A stretch of 64,000 nt of DNA from the NCBI GenBank assembly GCA_904063045.1, contig CAJFCJ010000010.1, forward strand, positions 1,364,001 through 1,428,000. Direction: 5' to 3'. This document shows, in pieces, positions 35,029 through 47,090 of the stretch. The stretch's first letter is position 1. Each line of letters starts with the position of its first letter. The translations under genes and the position numbers were made by a program. This DNA is from Dimorphilus gyrociliatus (lineage: Eukaryota; Annelida; Polychaeta; Dinophilidae). The notes beneath the pieces are model-generated. The model saw only the letters and a program-made list of their open reading frames with translations. It searched no databases and was not told the DNA's origin.

Positions 35029-38000
35029 AGGATGTTCTTTAATTCATATTAATTTGGTTTGGTACTGTTAAACGTACTTGTTTTAAGAGGGGAAATATTT
35101 TTGAAATATATACTGACAGCTAATGTTTTTAATGGTAGCGTTTAATTAGTATATAAGGGTCGATTCTACTATAATCATACAACTTTGATCCGTGACGATG
35201 AAATTCTACTGCTTGATAAGATAATAATCGGATGTTTATAGTTAGACGATAGACAAATTACATTGTTTTCATCCTTTATCTAGATTACAATCATATTAAT
35301 ATTCTTTGATAGAAATACTTATATATTAGTACTGTATGTATATATAGATATATATATATAATGTATGAGAATCTTACTAATTTTACCCTCTTTAACAGTA
35401 TTATACTATTAATAGAGATTTGCATAAACTCTTTAATGATCAACACTTTACACAATTTCTATATTATCCTATTAATTAGTCGATTAATATCTTTGCAGGT
35501 GCGAATAAATCTTGTGTTTAGTTAAGATGCAAGCAATATGTAATTTTATACACTACTATTTCAAACACAATGTACATTGGTTATTTGCTAGATCCGTTAA
35601 TAAAAACATTCGTTTAATTTCCTGTTCATTTATAGAAGAAAGAAGTTTCTACTTTCTTCCTTAGCGGAGAATTCAGCTTTTTCTACTTTTTCTCTTTCTT
35701 ATTATTAGCACTATCTTTCCAATTGATTAAATACTATTTGTATTTATTTCAACAGAAAAGCAAAGTAAATTTTTTTTACGTCTTATCACGTGATCTATCT
35801 CTTTACTCCCCTTTTTTTCTACTGTCTTTCTCTGTCTCTCTGTATTCTTCTCTTAGTCTTTTCATCTTCATTTTTCCATAATTGCGCTGCGGTTTAGAGA
35901 GGTATCCAATAATTTTCTTTGTCATTGATAAATAAACGATCTAACACCTTCTCATCGAACTAGATTAGTCCACTTTTTACTTAAAACAAAGTTGAAGCAA
36001 AATTATAGAAGGGAAGAAGGAATGTAGCAAGCTTGAGGCTAGTGTAAATATTGTAATCGAGGAGAAAATACCAAAAATTGGATGGATTAAACGGCTAATC
36101 TTAGTAGTTTTCTTCTATTCGTTTTCTCCTTCTTTTCTTTTTCTTTTCCTTTCAACCTTAACTTAAATCATCTAACTACCTTATTTTCTTCTCTCTCTCT
36201 CTCTGTTTTCTTTTACAAAACAGTCATTGCTTCTACCTCTCTTCCACGTTTAGCTTATGTTTTTCCATTTGTTATAAATAGTTTTGCAAATAATTAAAAT
36301 TGCAATGTTCTATATAAAAAGACTCTGTATTAAATTCATTATAATCATTATTTTCCCATAGGGAATATAACTAAAATGCTTATGATGTTTCTCATATAAT
36401 AATAAATTCACAATTTTTAAATGTTACTATTAAATATAAAAGACAATAAAGCTTAGATATCTGAATATAGGGAAGAGATGGTATTAGAAAGAATAAATGA
36501 CATGGCCATTTTGTCGTTATATGTCTAATATTGACAAAAAGTATAGCAGCAACAGAGACAATATTCTATATATAGTGCATATTTCACAATATAGACTCGA
36601 TTAATTGGCGCTTTTCCATCAGTAGGTATATGATGTATCTATCTATAATGCTCTTTATATATGAAAACTATGCACATATACTTTTAAAATATACCTATAA
36701 ATATGAATATTAATGTGTTCATACTTATATATACATATAAATTTATATACATACTGTATATATACTCTATATATATTCTCATTAATTTATTATTAAATAA
36801 ATTGTACAAATTCTGTTTAAACTACTTTATTTCGTACTTTTCTCCATACATTTACATACGTTTGTACTTACAACGAGAAAATCTCAGCAATTTATCACCA
36901 AACATTTTTGCGTCGACGCTACGCCGTCGCTGATAAACGCTAAAGTGCCGGCTTCAAACCGACACTTGGTCATGTGACTTTGTCGATCGGTTTTCTACAC
37001 TTTTAAATTGGCTATCAAACCTGGTATAATTGATTAGTCGTTATCATTTTCTAATATTCAATATATTGCTTTATTTTGTTATTTGACCCAAAACATTTTT
37101 TTTTATTGCCTAGAAAATAGTGAAAAATAAGACGTTTGTAGGCTTAGAGTTTAAAATTATTATTATATGAATAAAAACATTTATAAAGGGGATCTAAGAA
37201 AAGAATATATCTTTTCACGATCTAGAGAAAAGTATAATTGGATTATGGATAGTATTAATGAAATTTATATGTCTTTCCCTATTAATTCCTGATATATTTG
37301 CATTTTTCTTTTACACAGTTAGTTTGTTGTCTACAGTTTGTCTTTTTTTTAAATTTAACGAATAATAGAATATACAATACGTACTGTATTTTATATCTTA
37401 ATATATAAATATTTCTCCCTTTACAACCAGAAAAAAATTGAGTTGATTGAATATAATTATATTATGGTTGGGTAATTTTATGAAATAACTAGTATTAGAG
37501 CCTAGAGACTTATTTTTTTATATATAATTACAACAAAAGATTTAGATTTGACCGTTATTTTTTTTATATATTATACACTCTACATTATTTCATATTTTAT
37601 TCATAAATAATAATTCTCCTTTTTACTATTTTTATACCTTGTTTTTAACTCTCTTTTCTCTATTTTTACCTTTTTTACTTTGTAAATATATGTAAATATA
37701 TATATATATATATATAATAAAAAAACCAATATAATAAATCATATTTTTTTGAAATTGTGCTTTAAAAAAAGGGGAAAGAAAGAAAGAAAGAAAGAAAAGA
37801 TGATCAATGACAAAGTTTTTCTTTTTATTTCATCAATAATCGATTATGAAGAAAAATTTATTAATATTTAATTAGTTCATATATTATATTTTAGTAAAAA
37901 TTTTCTATCTTTACTATTTATATAAAGTATATTTTCAGGGGGAAAAAATGGTGTTTTTAAAAAGAAAAAGTGTTCAAGGATAAACTTTATCACGTGACTA

Positions 38001-38408
38001 AAATCTATTATTTTTTTATTTTACCAGTGGCGTATGTAAAAATTTATTTTTTGACTTAATTGAAAAGTGTGACTGAAACATTTTTCTTGGAAGTAGAACG
38101 AATATATAAAGATATATATACTGTCCATATATTTTTTATCGGTTATTTCTACACTAACTCCACCTCCTCTCTTCCTCCTCTCTGCTACTTTTCTTTATTC
38201 TTTTATAACCTATTGTTTATTCTTTTCGTCTTCTGACAAAACTTAACCCAAAATATAGGTTTTAACTAAAAATTACTACTATTATTACAATTTATATCTA
38301 TAATGTATATATTGTCAAACACTAATAAATATGTCTAAATTGATGGAAACATTAATTAGGTTCATTTTACAGTGAAACGCTTCTTGTTTTCGAAATGATG
38401 TAAGAAGT

Positions 38409-38464
38409 ATTAGAAGAAGAAGAAGAAGAAGAAGAAGGAGAAGGAGAAGGAGAAGTGGAAAGAG
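38409..38464. repeat. (GAA)n / (GGA)n trinucleotide repeat
   Basis: Pure GAA units grade into GGA-type units. A matching TTC tract with an adjoining CAT repeat occurs at 41530-41590. No coding frame uses either. Confidence 0.85.
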
Positions 38465-39322
38465 AAGGCAAAGGCGAAAAAAAAGACGAATTTTTTAACC
38501 CTTTATTGAATATATCAATGATGTTGAGAAGGTTTATTACTTGTATAACGAGAATAATACCAAAGCTAATATTTATTTATTTGTTTATTGAATATTTACA
38601 GGTCTAACCATGTAGCTAGAAAGCGTTCCAATACTCCTACGCAAAATATATTATACACTCTGCACACATATTTTATTATATTCATATATACAGTTTTCCA
38701 TATATATTCTGTGTACATACTTTACATGCTGAATAAATGAATAATGAAATATTTAAATACTGATTGGAATGGATTGAAAAGTAAGAGAATGGGCAAGTCA
38801 ACCTAAATTGACTTTGTTATTATTAATCTATATAGTGATGAATTGTATTTTTACACACATGTAGGTCTATAATATTTGATATTGTAAGTAAACCGTCTGG
38901 TGAAAGAGTATTGAATGTAATGCTTCGCTGGGTAAAGCATCTCTTCAAAGACCTCTATTGAGTGACCTATTCTACGTAATAAGATACAAAGCGTCTATTT
39001 CATACACACATATACATACTATATAAAGAGATTCAATTAAGAGCGTTACTTTTCATTCGGAAAAATAGAATTAATATAATACTCAGAATCGATTAGCTTC
39101 CTGTTCGTGAATTTTATACGAATTGTACCCGATTTAATGCGAGTATAAGTAAACAAAATCAATATAGAAATTATGCTCTTGTAAATATTTAAACGCTTGA
39201 TAACTGATGCTTCTCTTTAGCAAAAAAAACTGGTATGTAAACCCATAAAAGCGGAAGTATTATAAAAAAATATTAAGGAATCAAAATTATAGAATTTAAC
39301 GCCATCTATTAACAAATTTTAC

Positions 39323-39372
39323 TTTGAAATTTATCTCTCTCCTCCCTCCCCCTCCCTCCCCCTCCCCACCTA
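39323..39372. repeat. Polypyrimidine CTCC-rich tract
   Basis: An almost pure C/T stretch with mirror-like CCTCCCTCCCC units, of the kind that can form triplex (H-) DNA. It is one of the most C-rich stretches in the window. Confidence 0.75.
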
Positions 39373-39666
39373 CTCTCTCTATCTCTCTATCTCTATCTTT
39401 TATTTTTCAACTTCATAATTTTTACTTTGAATTAATTCTATATTTTTCAGACATATCTTGTTTCGTTCTCTCTCACTCTATTATCTCAACCAAAAGTACG
39501 CATAAATTAAAAGCAGAAGAGAGGCAAAATTAATGACGTGCATAGAAAGATTATAAATACTATCTAAATAAAAGTCGACAAACCTCTTCTTTAAAGTGTT
39601 GAAAAGCAAAACTAGTAGGACTATCTACTTATGAAAATCCTCTTTTCTTCTTCTTCTTCTTCTTCT

Positions 39667-39699
<33 letters not shown>

Positions 39700-41110
39700 C
39701 TCTGTCTCCTTCTTTATATATCTAGTATATGCCGACGTTCTTTCTCTAAAGATTTTTAACGACGAACAAAGTATTTTTGCGCTTTATCTTCCGAAAAACC
39801 GCTCAAGGGGATTTTATGACGTCACATGAGACTTTGGTACGAAGACAGCTTGGAAATTAGTTTCACTTTTAACTTTTTGGTTTATTTTATTTTATTTCTT
39901 ATGTCTAATCAGAAAAACATATTTAATTAAACTTTAAAGTTAAATTCTTAGTCATTTAGGTTTTATGTTATCGTTTATATAGGCCTAATTTACCTAAATT
40001 AGTCTCTTTAAATCCATATAAAACTTATATTTGATGATAAAGGAGATTGGTTGATTAGTTGAAGCTTAGAGGAAGTGAAGTTAATTGACTAGTAAAGTAG
40101 TTAGTAAGGAAAAAAAGGATTTTATTGAATTAGGAGGGAGCATCCTAAGTTGAGGCCAATCATCAGTTGAAGTGGATTCTTTTTAGAACAATTGAACTTA
40201 ATTAAAGCTAGTAGTTAATTAATTTTCTGGAAGCGGTTAAAAGGCGTGCTGCACCGCTTCCTCTTTTTCGCGTTTCACCGAGCGCATCGAACGCCGGGGC
40301 GTCTAGGGGCGTCTATTTTTTTTTTATAAGCATATATTAAGTTTCTCTCTTACGCGTTCGTTATTAAGAAGAATCGACAATCACTTCTATTTATATTCGA
40401 TTCTCATTGGAGCATTTTTATCTTCCGAGGAAAATACTGATAATCCAGAATGTTTAGCGTTGAAGCGCCCTCTTAAGATTTTTTTCAAAGAAACAAAAAA
40501 AAAACACATATCCAAGTGAATATGTTAGCAGATTTCGAACTTTAAGTATATTAAATTCTTTAAACGACAGAAAAATATTTATATAATCTTCCACCAAGTA
40601 TTACGAAAGAATGAAAAAATCTAAAGTGGTTTTTTTTGCCTAAAAAGATTGGTGTTTAATTTGACGCATAATTCAATTCTGCGAGTCGCTTTCAGCTCAG
40701 CAACAAGTCCAACTTTATATCGAAAAAGATGGGGCGAAAAAAGGAGGGAGAGAGAGAGAGAAAGAAAGACGGGGGAAGAGGGATAAAGCTGTAGTGGTTT
40801 TTAAAAGATTCTCCAGTCAATTATCGATCTTTTCAGCCTCCAATTAAGCCTAGCTTAATTAAGCCATTGGGTGAGTTAAATCTGGATCTAATGAGCTTGG
40901 CATAATCTTCTTCATACCCTATTACAATAGGGAGCCTTTTTCCATTTAGTTTTTGTCATACAGTACAAGACGAAGACTTGAAGCGGTACAAATTGGTTTT
41001 TTTTCCTGATCGCAGTTGCCTAACCATAAATTTCGTGGAAATCTCCTTTTTTATCCATATTTCAGTTATATCAATTGTATAAATCTTTCTATTTGTATAC
41101 AACCAAAGCA

Positions 41111-41141
<31 letters not shown>

Positions 41142-43012
41142 CGGTTTTGTACGTATATTGATGTCAAATAGCTATGTTTATGTCACAGATGAATCTTTGT
41201 TTATTTATAACAAAAAATTAAAATCTAATAGATAATTAGATCCCATATTGTTTTAGACATGTAATCGCATCTTTCCCGCAAGAAAAGACTTATTTTTTAT
41301 GTAATAAGTAATAATTTATTAAAGACAAACAGAAATAGAAAAAAGAAAAAAAAACTGCAGTATATATCTTATATTTTATAGACATATTCTTTAAGAAAAA
41401 ATAGAGAAGATTGGTTTAGAGTTTGCAGTGCTCTTTTGTCGGCTCATCTGTATTATATTGCTACAATAACTCTTATTAATTCCGTATAGATATTTGTTTT
41501 TCGTAGTGTTTGTTTTTTGTTTCCTCCTCCTTCATCATCATCATCATCATCATCTTCTACTTCGTCTTCTTCTTCTTCTTCTTCTTTCATTCTTTCTTTC
41601 TTTCTTTTTTCCCTTTTATTTTACTCTACTCTATTACAATTGATTTTACTTTTTCTTCTCTTCTTTTTGTGTCAAAAGAGATATATACATTATAGAATTG
41701 CCCATCAACCTTGGTTTTGTTAGTAAATAAAATTTCTACCATTAATTTGCTTTCTTTTTATCTAAGAACATCATCAATTTATAATTAATATTTTTTTTTT
41801 GGGCGAATGAATACATGCATTGGAATAGAATTGACTAAAAAAAAAATTCTCTACAAATTGACTCTAGGCCTAGTTCTTTGTTGCGTAACTAATCGTTAGG
41901 AAAAAAAGCTTAAAGCCCCCCCTTTTTTCCATTCTAGTGTGCTTTTTTTGTTAATTCATCTATATTACAAACTGTTGGTTCTTTCTAAACAGAAGGCTTA
42001 AAAAATGTATCAATCTATTCAAAGTTTTTTACAATTTCTTTTTCTACGAGAAAAAAGGATATATATATATATATATATAGATAAACAGATAGAAAAATGG
42101 GCAGGGAGGGATAAAGGACAGAAAGAAAGAGAGAGAGAGAGAGAAGCGCGAAGAAAAGTGCGAGAAAAAGAGACTAAGTAAACAAATAGCCTATTCACTT
42201 TAATGTGACGCCCTTTTCATAAATGTTTGCAATTTATCGACAGAAAAATTACGTCCAAAGGTGCCTTACTTCTGGCCATAAAATAAGAGATCATCAATTA
42301 CCCGAAGCATTTTCCGAACGCAAACTTAAATAGCACACTTAAAAATTCATTGATTTCTTTTTATTTTTCGAATGAAAAACAAAAAGAAAAGAATAAATAA
42401 AAAAAAAACAGATTTTATGTAAATTTAAAGCGGTATTAATTATAATAAATTGTAAATTTCTTCTATTTCTTGTATAAATTATACTTGAAATAATAAAAAA
42501 TATGAATAAAATGACAATTTTCCTTTTGGCTAAATGAACAAAGTATTCCATTTAAAAAGTTTCTTTTTATGTTGAAAATTCTAAGGCAATAGTTTTATGT
42601 CCTTGAGAATTATATTTATTATAGAAACTGTCAAATATTGTTAAATAATAAATGGTTGCAAAAAAATTGATATGTATGATTTTTTATCTAGGCGTAAATA
42701 TATATATATATATGTATATATAGCTAGATTACTCCTCCTATAAGCATGTATTACTTTACGAGTTTTCTTCTAAATTTTAATAATGATACCTCTTATTTTC
42801 AACATCTTCTATTAATCGCAAGATGGCGTTTTTGTATGGATAAAATTGTATTAAATAAACAGGATGTATTCGGATGTATAGAATACAATATACAGTATAT
42901 ATATATATATTATAATACATAAATGAACGATATATAACTGTTCAAAAAAGAAAAGTGTATTTATCTAGATTTTCCAACGTATATTTGTATAAATAGATTT
43001 AGTTTACCATTT

Positions 43013-45880
43013 TTACCATTCTAATCCATACGAAAATTTTGCTTCTCTTAATTCATCCAGTACGTCTTTACCTTTATTGACATATATATACATCTTTATA
43101 TATTTATATATACAGTATGCATACATTTAATTGTAAAGATAAACAAATTATTTATATTACCAAACTCTTCTTGTAAAGTTTGAATACAATTATCAATTAT
43201 CCATTCAATATTTGTAAATAATCTACCATCATCGTCGTGTAGGCAATAAGATTTCATACTACACCAAATTGATTCACCAACAGTTGGAGCTTTTAATTGT
43301 TTATTACGCCATTTTTCAAATCCAATTAACTATGGAATAGAGAAAGAGTTTTATTTATTATATAGTTTACAACAGTAAGTATTCTCTCTTTTTAACCATA
43401 TTTATAATAATTTGAGGCCAATGAGATCTTGATTTTTTCTTTTTAATATCTTTCTTTAATATACCTATTAAAAAATTAGAAAAGAATAAAGATTATCATT
43501 AGAGAGACACAAACAACCCTTTTTTATATAATAACATCAATATATACATCTAAAAGGGTGTACCTCTAAATAGAACATTCCAAATAATTTCAATAGATAA
43601 ACTAGCAGTTGCTTCTTTCTCCGAATTTTTTAGTTTAATTGAAACGAAACTTGAAAATTCCTCGTTAAAAAATTTTAACCAATTTTCATCATCGAAATAT
43701 TTATTAATAAGTATCTGAAAATGTCAAGTAATTTTATATATTCCTTTAACTAATATTTGATAAATCTATACTAATAGATAGCATATTTTTCTATCTGCTG
43801 GCCCAGATGAATTTGTTTCTTGATAGAAAAACTGTAATTTTTGTTTTTTTAAAAAAAAAATAAAGTTAAATATTAAAATAAAAGTTTACTTATTCTTACT
43901 TTAATAGCATCCTTATAAGCTTCAAGACATTGATTATGTAATCCTATAACATGAATTACCCTTTTATGACCTAGTTTCCATGCCGTTATTAATTTTATAT
44001 TCGATAAGAAAAAATTTGGATTTTCTTTATCAAATTTTTTCAATACTGGAATTTGATTTTTTTCTAAAATATCATTTATTTCTTGTTCAGATATCTGAAA
44101 CGTATAATCTTATAAATCAATTAATATAGAAATTGTATATTTATTTATGTATATTTTCACATTACATGTTTAAAAATATAAGTTATGACGTCATTACATT
44201 TTCTGTGAGCCTCCCGAAGGTAAGAGTTTTTCCAAGAAGAAAACGTATTATCATAAACATTTTGCAAGAAATTGAATAATATTTTTAAAGTTGCAAAATT
44301 ATTAATTTGCTTATGAATGAGAAAGACAATTAATTAATTAATTAATTAATATTCAATTTGAATATTTGTTACTTACAGCATTCTTCAATATACGAAATTC
44401 ACTATTGTATAGTAATTTAACAAATTCAAAAGTAGTATAACAACAATTCAACCGTTCAAGAGTTTTAATGCAAGCGGAAACTAAACTGGAGATTTCATGA
44501 TTAGGAATAGATTGAAATTTATCAATAAGTATTTTTTTAGAGTATTTAATACAAAGTGTAATTAATCTATTTAGAGAATCCTTATGCCATCGAAAATCCC
44601 AACAATTATAAATAAGATTCTTGAAAGACTAAACAAAGATAAGAGAGAAAAGAGTATAGATAAATAATTTTTGACAATTGTGTACTTTTTTTATTATTTA
44701 CTTTAAAGAAATTAATAAATAAGATTGGATAATTTCCTTCAAGAACAAATGTATAAGATTTCCTAAAGAAATCTAATAGATAAAATATTCGTCTTTCGTC
44801 CCTTTCGCAAGCCGATAAACCATTTAATAGAAATAATAGATTAGCAGTACCAAATATCTAAAATATTTATACTTTTTTAACTAATTAGTTAATTAATTAA
44901 TGTATAGACCTCAATTTTTGAAGGATATTCAAAAGGTCTTGTAAATTGAACGCCAACTAATCCAAGGCATAACAATTTTGTATGTCTTTTGAGGAAAGGT
45001 CTTAAAATAAAATGAAACAAATAGTATAATATTGATAATAGCCTAATTAAAGTTAATTATAATTAGAAAAATTAAAGGAAACTCACTCCATAATAAAGGC
45101 GTTACATTTCCATTTGCCAGAAATGTCTAGATATTCTAATTCAGGCCAAAATATTCTTTGTAGAAGAATATCAAAGATTGAATAACTGTTGACCTCTACC
45201 GTTGGATCATTTGCAATAGTTAGACTCTTTAAAGGTTTTAACGTTATAATTTGTTCCAAGTTGAAACTGGCCGGATAATAGGTTTGTATAAATATTTTCA
45301 ATTTTGGCAATTGGCATACTGGTTGTATATCGGTGACGCTCGTTCCAGTTAATTCCAAACATTTAATTAATTGTATATAATTTATTATATCCTTTAAATC
45401 CTGATTATGAAAAGGGATTGATACTAATCTCAATGTTCTTAAATTGGTGAAATTTTTAATACAGCTTAATTCTCTCTTTCTATTGTTGAATAGGCGACAA
45501 TTTCTTATTGATAAAAATCTTAAATATTCAGTTTCGATATATTGTAACCATTCACTTATTGGAAATTCATCAACTCCACTAATATTCACTAATTCTAGAT
45601 GATGATTCTTTAATAGATTTCTCAATGATTTCTTACTAATAAATCTTGCATTCATCTCAACCCTTGTAAGGCAACTTCGTTTACTTTTGAATAATTTTAG
45701 ATGCTTTTCATTGATACCATTCTCTATCATATCTATTGTCTCAAATATAGAATCGGCCAAATTCCATCGGAGGTAGAAATTAGGAGTCATCATCTTATAG
45801 GCGTGTAGGATATATGTATTCTTACCCAAATAATTTAAACATTTATCCTCCAACCTCTCAACCTCTACTTTCTTCACCAT
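43013..45880 (-). CDS. ZYG11-like leucine-rich-repeat protein A, ten exons
   Basis: Exons 45880-45087, 45000-44910, 44857-44702, 44628-44377, 44094-43900, 43831-43772, 43714-43564, 43464-43397, 43329-43161 and 43071-43013 sum to 1995 nt, giving 664 aa. ZYG11/ZER1 proteins are substrate receptors of CUL2 ubiquitin ligases (LRRs plus armadillo-like repeats; human ZYG11B reads Gly N-degrons). Exon 1 starts MVKKVEVERLEDKCLNYLGK and contains LRRs ending WPELEYLDISGKW, as in the family. Exons 3-9 encode helical armadillo-like sequence, including KRVIHVIGLHNQCLEAYKDA and a SIEIIWNVLF motif typical of ZYG11 C-termini. The protein ends FSYGLEW. It is rich in Ile/Asn/Lys and fast-evolving. The exon 1-2 structure is identical in coding length to gene B next door. 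Confidence 0.82.
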
Positions 45881-47090
45881 TGTCTCTAACTTTTCAATGC
45901 TTCCTTACCTTAAGACTTTTACCAATTATTAACTATATGGCTTTCCAACTTTCAAAGTCTACCGGTTTTTATAAAATGCGTAGAATATCAAATATGAATT
46001 TCTGTATAATTAATGATTAGCACTATAGGCTCAATGGTAAGTTTTCCGTACAGCCACTCAACTTTTTTAGCCATATATAAGAAATCACTCTACAATGAGT
46101 TTCTACATTCCAATATTGAATGACTTTAACATAAAATATTACATTATGTCAGCCTAATTCAATTGTAGCAATTTTGATAAGATAACAAACCATTGCTTTT
46201 ATTACTTTCTATATTTTATCTTTTTATTTTCCTTGTAATAATTAATTGACTATTTCAATATTGTTATTATATTTTCTCGTCCTTCAATCAATAAAAACAA
46301 TTTGACCTTTGACCACTCTCTTCTTTGTCTATTTAAAGGAAATAAGAAGAAAGTATAGTATGTAGAGAGTATAATATTTTTTTATCTGTACTAAATAAGC
46401 TTCTTTCGAATAAGATAATAACAACAAAAACGAGAGATGAAGAGATTTCAGCTTTTCCAGAAGCCCGTCCACAAACAGCTTATAGTAATTATCCAGCTAT
46501 TAATATCAAGTTCAATAAACTTTAACCTTAAAAAAATTGCTGTTTACCTCTAATAATGTTTTGCTATCCAAGTAAATTATTATTCTACATGTACATGTGT
46601 TATTCATTGGTCTTTTGACAGATTTAAGTTGGTTGTTATAGGTTTATATTGTATTCCTATTACACAATAATGTTTACTACTCCAAGGTTACCTTACCAAG
46701 TATATATATATATATATTATTATAAACTCTAAGCAACGATAAAAAAAACAATCATCAAAATCACCTTATTATTAACATTGTCCAAGTTACACGCTCCATA
46801 GACTTTAAAGGTAATTCGTTGTAGTCGAATAGATTCGACAAGCAAATTAGAAAGGTTTATTTTTTGACAATACTTGAAATTATATAGAGAAACAAGTTGT
46901 TGAATTTACAATGCATATAGTAAAAAAATTATGTTTAATTCCTCATGAAACACGCAAACATCAATAATGAATATGATACTTTGACAAACAAAAACCTTGA
47001 GCTAATTAGAGATGTAAGATGAGTTGTTTAAAATTTATAATAAATAGCTAACACATTCTAGAAAAGATAAATTTAATGTCTATTTACATT
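45881..47090. other. Intergenic between tandem ZYG11-like genes
   Basis: 1.2 kb of AT-rich sequence holding the gene A promoter region and the gene B 3' flank. Contains a short (TA)n at 46700-46717. No gene seen. Confidence 0.6.

Larger units (their letters stand above)
32366..43012. other. 10.6-kb gene-free region
   Basis: I find no open frame longer than simple-sequence artefacts and no tRNA. The region is dominated by microsatellites: GA tracts (32595-32698, 34996-35028), CT tracts (34229-34275, 39650-39710), (GAAA)n at 37776-37799, (GAA)n/(GGA)n at 38409-38464, polypyrimidine at 39323-39372, (AT)n at 41112-41139, and CAT/TTC runs at 41530-41610. GC-richer non-repetitive patches stand out at 33110-33360, 36905-36985, 39770-39840 and 40235-40320. 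They may be regulatory DNA. Confidence 0.6.

Noticed and set aside
8014-37997. Three TCACGTGA palindromes (8014, 35786, 37990) as a regulatory network
   Set aside because: Three copies are only modestly above a rough chance estimate and they have no common gene context.
41510-41723. Phe- or Ser-rich open frames in two registers
   Set aside because: Both are translations of CAT/TTC/TTTC simple repeats.
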